Source: SIG299 sp964544055
GTDB taxonomy: Bacteria > Bacillota > Clostridia > Lachnospirales > Lachnospiraceae
Assembly: GCA_964544055.1 (NCBI GenBank)
Contig: CAZJAA010000005.1
Span: 28,463 to 92,462 of the forward strand
DNA length: 64,000 nt
Reading direction: 5' to 3'
Positions 60,878-64,000 of the stretch are shown here, piece by piece. The stretch's first letter is position 1; each line of letters begins with the position of its first letter. Below the pieces are notes generated by a model. The model made no database searches, was not told the DNA's origin, and worked only from the letters and a program-made list of their open reading frames with translations. The position numbers and the translations under genes are program-made.

Positions 60878-63415
60878 ATGGATGAACATATTTTTGACAA
60901 GGTGCAGGAGGTTGACTTAAAGAAAACGATGGAAACATCATATGTCAACTATGCAATGTCGGTTATCGTGGCCCGCGCCCTGCCGGATGCAAGAGATGGT
61001 TTAAAACCGGTACAGAGAAGAATTCTGTACGCAATGATAGAATTAAATAATGGTCCGGACAAGCCGCACCGTAAATGTGCGCGTATTGTCGGCGATACTA
61101 TGGGTAAATACCATCCGCATGGTGACAGCTCTATTTATGGTGCTTTGGTAAATCTTGCTCAGGACTGGTCTACCCGCTATCCACTCGTAGACGGTCACGG
61201 AAACTTTGGTTCCGTAGATGGTGACGGTGCAGCCGCCATGCGATACACCGAAGCACGCTTAAGCAAGGTTTCCATGGAAATGCTGTCCGATATCAATAAA
61301 GATACTGTAACCTTTATTCCAAACTTTGATGAAACAGAAAAAGAACCGCTGGTTTTGCCATCTCGTTTTCCAAATCTTCTGGTAAACGGTACTTCCGGTA
61401 TTGCCGTAGGTATGGCAACCAATATTCCTCCTCATAACATGAGAGAGGTGATTGATGCTGTTATTCACATTATCGATAACAAGGTAGAGGACAGGGAAAC
61501 TTCAATCGAAGAACTGATGACGATTGTAAAAGGACCGGATTTTCCAACCGGAGCTACCATTCTCGGCACCAGAGGCATCAACGATGCATACCGTACCGGG
61601 CGTGGTAAAATCAAGGTTCGTGCAGTAACTGATATTGAGCCGATGGCAAACGGCAAAAATCGAATTGTGGTGACCGAACTGCCTTATATGGTAAACAAGG
61701 CACGCCTGATTGAAAAAATTGCAGAGCTTGTCAAAGAAAAGAAAATTGACGGCATTACCGAGCTTCGTGATGAATCCGACCGTAGCGGTATGCGTGTCTG
61801 CATTGAATTACGCCGTGATGTTAATCCAAACGTCATCTTAAACCAGCTCTATAAGCACACCCAGCTACAGGACACCTTTGGTGTCATTATGCTGGCTCTG
61901 GTTGACAACGAACCAAAGGTACTAAACTTATACGATGCTCTTAGTGTATATTTGCGTCACCAGGAGGATGTGGTTACCAGAAGAACAAAATTTGACTTAA
62001 ACAAGGCAGAGGAACGTGCCCATATTTTAAAGGGCTTACTGATTGCCTTGGATCATATTGATGAGGTTATCAAAATTATCCGTGCGGCAAAAAATGTTGC
62101 TGAAGCAAAAACAAAATTAATGGAAAATTTCGGACTAGATGACGTGCAGGCACAGGCTATTGTAGATATGCGTCTGCGAGCTCTTACCGGTCTGGAACGC
62201 GAGCGTCTGGAGCAGGAATATGCAGAAATTATGAAAAAGATAGACGAATTTAAAGCAATTCTTGCAGATGAAAAGCTGTTGCTTGGTGTCATCAAAGAAG
62301 AAATCGGCATTATCCGTGACAAATACGGTGATGACAGAAGAACGTCAATCGGCATTGACATGGACGATTTTACAGATGAAGACCTGATTCCGGATGAAAA
62401 TACCGTGGTGGCAATCACGCACCTTGGCTATATCAAGCGCATGACAATTGATAATTTCAAGGCACAGCACCGTGGCGGCAAAGGTATCAAGGGAATGCAG
62501 ACCATCGAAGAGGATTACATCGAGGATATGTTTATGACAACGACCCATCACTACATCATGTTCTTAACGAATAAGGGCCGCACATATCGTATCAAGGCAT
62601 ATGAAATTCCGGAAGCGAGCCGCACAGCACGAGGAATTGCCATTATCAACCTGTTGCAGCTACAGCCGGGCGAAAAAGTAACCGCCGGCATTGCTTTAAA
62701 GGAATTTGATGATGAACGCTATCTGTTCCTGGCAACCAAATCCGGTATTGTCAAGAAAACGAAAATTAAGAACTTTGCCAATATCCGCAAAACCGGTATT
62801 CAGGCAATCAATTTGAAAGATGATGACGTTTTAATTGGCGCCAAGGCAACCAACAACCAGAAGGATATTCTGATGATTACAAAGCACGGTATGAGCATCC
62901 GCTTTAACGAGCAGGATGTGCGTGCAACCGGCAGAAGCTCCATGGGCGTTATTGGTATGACACTTTCCGAAGGCGACGAGGTTGTTTCCATGCAGCTTAC
63001 CTCCCAGGGTGAATATGTACTGGTAGCCTCCGAGTTTGGCTACGGCAAGCTGACCGATGTAAATGAATTTACGGCGCAGCGCCGCGGCGGCAAGGGTGTC
63101 AAGTGCTACAAGATTATCGAAAAGACCGGGGATGTTGTTGGTGCAAAGATTTTAAATCTGGAAAATGAGGTGATGCTGATTACAAACGAAGGCATCATTA
63201 TCCGTACGCTGGTGAGTGACATCAGCATTGTCGGCAGAAATACCTCCGGTGTAAAGCTCATCAATATCGACAGTGAAAAAGGAATCCGTGTGGCAAGCAT
63301 TACCAAGGTGAAGGAAGAAATGAACACCGAGCAGATGGAGGCTCAGCTTCAGGATGAAAACGAAGAAGTGGTAGATGATGAAGAAATGGGAGAAGAAGTA
63401 ACAGCAGAAGAATAA
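60878..63415 (+). CDS. gyrA: DNA gyrase subunit A
   Basis: An 845-residue DNA-cleaving subunit. The start at 60878 (MDEHIFDKVQEVDL) has AAGGAG seven bases upstream; an open GTG at 60836 is not favoured. The catalytic Tyr is in GAAAMRYTEARLS (about residue 121). The quinolone-determining region reads YHPHGDSSIYGALVNLAQ: Ser occupies the first key position and Gly the second, where E. coli has Asp87. The C-terminal beta-pinwheel has the GyrA box QRRGGKG (about residue 731). An acidic tail (QLQDENEEVVDDEEMGEE) ends the protein. Confidence 0.97.
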   Translation: MDEHIFDKVQEVDLKKTMETSYVNYAMSVIVARALPDARDGLKPVQRRILYAMIELNNGPDKPHRKCARIVGDTMGKYHPHGDSSIYGALVNLAQDWSTRYPLVDGHGNFGSVDGDGAAAMRYTEARLSKVSMEMLSDINKDTVTFIPNFDETEKEPLVLPSRFPNLLVNGTSGIAVGMATNIPPHNMREVIDAVIHIIDNKVEDRETSIEELMTIVKGPDFPTGATILGTRGINDAYRTGRGKIKVRAVTDIEPMANGKNRIVVTELPYMVNKARLIEKIAELVKEKKIDGITELRDESDRSGMRVCIELRRDVNPNVILNQLYKHTQLQDTFGVIMLALVDNEPKVLNLYDALSVYLRHQEDVVTRRTKFDLNKAEERAHILKGLLIALDHIDEVIKIIRAAKNVAEAKTKLMENFGLDDVQAQAIVDMRLRALTGLERERLEQEYAEIMKKIDEFKAILADEKLLLGVIKEEIGIIRDKYGDDRRTSIGIDMDDFTDEDLIPDENTVVAITHLGYIKRMTIDNFKAQHRGGKGIKGMQTIEEDYIEDMFMTTTHHYIMFLTNKGRTYRIKAYEIPEASRTARGIAIINLLQLQPGEKVTAGIALKEFDDERYLFLATKSGIVKKTKIKNFANIRKTGIQAINLKDDDVLIGAKATNNQKDILMITKHGMSIRFNEQDVRATGRSSMGVIGMTLSEGDEVVSMQLTSQGEYVLVASEFGYGKLTDVNEFTAQRRGGKGVKCYKIIEKTGDVVGAKILNLENEVMLITNEGIIIRTLVSDISIVGRNTSGVKLINIDSEKGIRVASITKVKEEMNTEQMEAQLQDENEEVVDDEEMGEEVTAEE

Positions 63416-63423
63416 AAAATAAA

Positions 63424-63503
63424 GAAAACTGGTACATGAAACTTCCGCAGAGCTTATGTAAGTAGAGTACTGCGGAGGATGCTGTGCCGGTTTTCGCTTT
63501 TTT
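63424..63503 (+). terminator. Terminator of the gyrB-gyrA operon
   Basis: GAAAACTGGTAC and GTGCCGGTTTTC pair with two G-U bonds, around an inner CTTCCGCAG/CTGCGGAGG hairpin, followed by a T-run. Confidence 0.78.
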
Positions 63504-63517
63504 TCAGGAGGAATCAA

Positions 63518-63962
63518 ATGCTATGGAATCTGATAAATGGTATTTGTTCTCTTCCAACGCTGTCCCGAATAGAAACAGGAGAGCGTGTGGTAGATTATAT
63601 TATGATTGAAGCACTGCTGGAACGGATGAATGTGGAAAAATCGGAATATGAATTTGTGTTGGATAATGTTGCGTATGCGGAGTATATGCAAAGAGAAGAA
63701 ATAAGAAAGCTGGTGGCACAAAAAAAACCGGAAGAAGCAGAAAAAAAATAAAACGGTATGAAACAGAGCATGGAAGCAAACCATTGCACCAGCAGTTCAT
63801 ATTTTTTACAAAAAGGATATCTGGAAAAGCAGTATTTAGAGCAAAACCGACCAAGAATAAGCAGAGAACAGATTTCAAAGGGCAGTTTGTGTGACGACAC
63901 CGGATTATGAAAACTTAATGGAACAGCAGCAAATTCTAAGTAACTCAAACTTCGCACATTAA
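63518..63962 (+). pseudogene. Decayed Rgg/PlcR-like HTH regulator
   Basis: The first frame (63518-63751, 77 codons, with a CAGGAGG site) starts within the recognition helix: SLPTLSRIETGERVVDY is typical of XRE-type regulators with TPR tails, but the first DNA-binding helices are missing. The expected continuation appears in other frames: KRYETEHGSKPLHQQFI, then GYLEKQYLEQ, then FQRAVCVTTPDYENLME. Frame changes fall close to an A-run near 63743 and a T-run near 63801. The gene therefore seems truncated and frameshifted. The family name is by pattern recall. Confidence 0.6.
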
Positions 63963-64000
63963 AAAATGCCTATGCACCTTGAAAATTCAATAATAACTGG

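Overview
The window looks like a chromosomal origin region of a moderately low-GC Firmicute, most likely a Lachnospiraceae (Roseburia/Butyrivibrio-type). The evidence is the gene order rpmH-rnpA-yidD-yidC-jag-mnmE-mnmG-rsmG-parA-parB to the left of dnaA-dnaN-yaaA-recF-gyrB-gyrA, a DegS/DegU pair, DUF3881 and DUF4446 proteins, and a beta-mannan locus of the type known from gut Roseburia. Species identity is inferred, not shown.

Layout. (1) 1-14.7 kb is a beta-mannan/galactomannan locus. A leftward operon encodes a 2-epimerase, a GH130 mannoside phosphorylase, a surface GH26 mannanase, a very large carbohydrate-module/solute-binding-protein fusion, two ABC permeases and a secreted NHL-repeat protein cut by the window edge. 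A divergent AraC regulator, a LacI regulator and a GH36 alpha-galactosidase flank it. The implied route is: the surface mannanase cuts mannan; the fusion protein and permeases import oligomers (the ATPase is not in the window); GH36 removes galactose; the epimerase turns a reducing-end mannose into glucose; GH130 phosphorolyses the product to mannose-1-phosphate. (2) 14.9-22 kb is a loose mix: a 71-residue orphan protein, a polysaccharide deacetylase, an AAA-ATPase/PD-(D/E)XK protein, a chemotaxis receptor, a methyltransferase and a restriction-modification remnant. (3) 22-26.3 kb is pheST behind a T-box leader. (4) 26.4-41.1 kb holds housekeeping and accessory genes: M18 aminopeptidase, a PD-(D/E)XK-like protein, a SleB-type hydrolase with a minisatellite linker, a RelQ-type alarmone synthetase, a PPIase lipoprotein, aroA, a radical SAM protein, a two-component system, lgt, and small conserved families. 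(5) 41.3-63.5 kb is the origin region, with genes pointing away from the rpmH/dnaA divergence, parS sites around parAB, and DnaA boxes between dnaA and dnaN. (6) The right edge holds a decayed HTH regulator.

The less explained material is non-coding. Three copies of an approximately 77-80 bp element (12281, 22393, 23719) fold into the same three-stem shape and carry compensatory base changes. A second family of approximately 85-95 bp leaders precedes gyrB, parA and (twice in tandem) degS, and supplies their ribosome binding sites. A third, 43-46 bp inverted repeat sits in the leaders of a chemotaxis receptor and the M18 aminopeptidase. One parS site lies in a 38-bp perfect palindrome placed as a transcription terminator. 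No tRNA, rRNA, CRISPR array or intact insertion sequence was seen.
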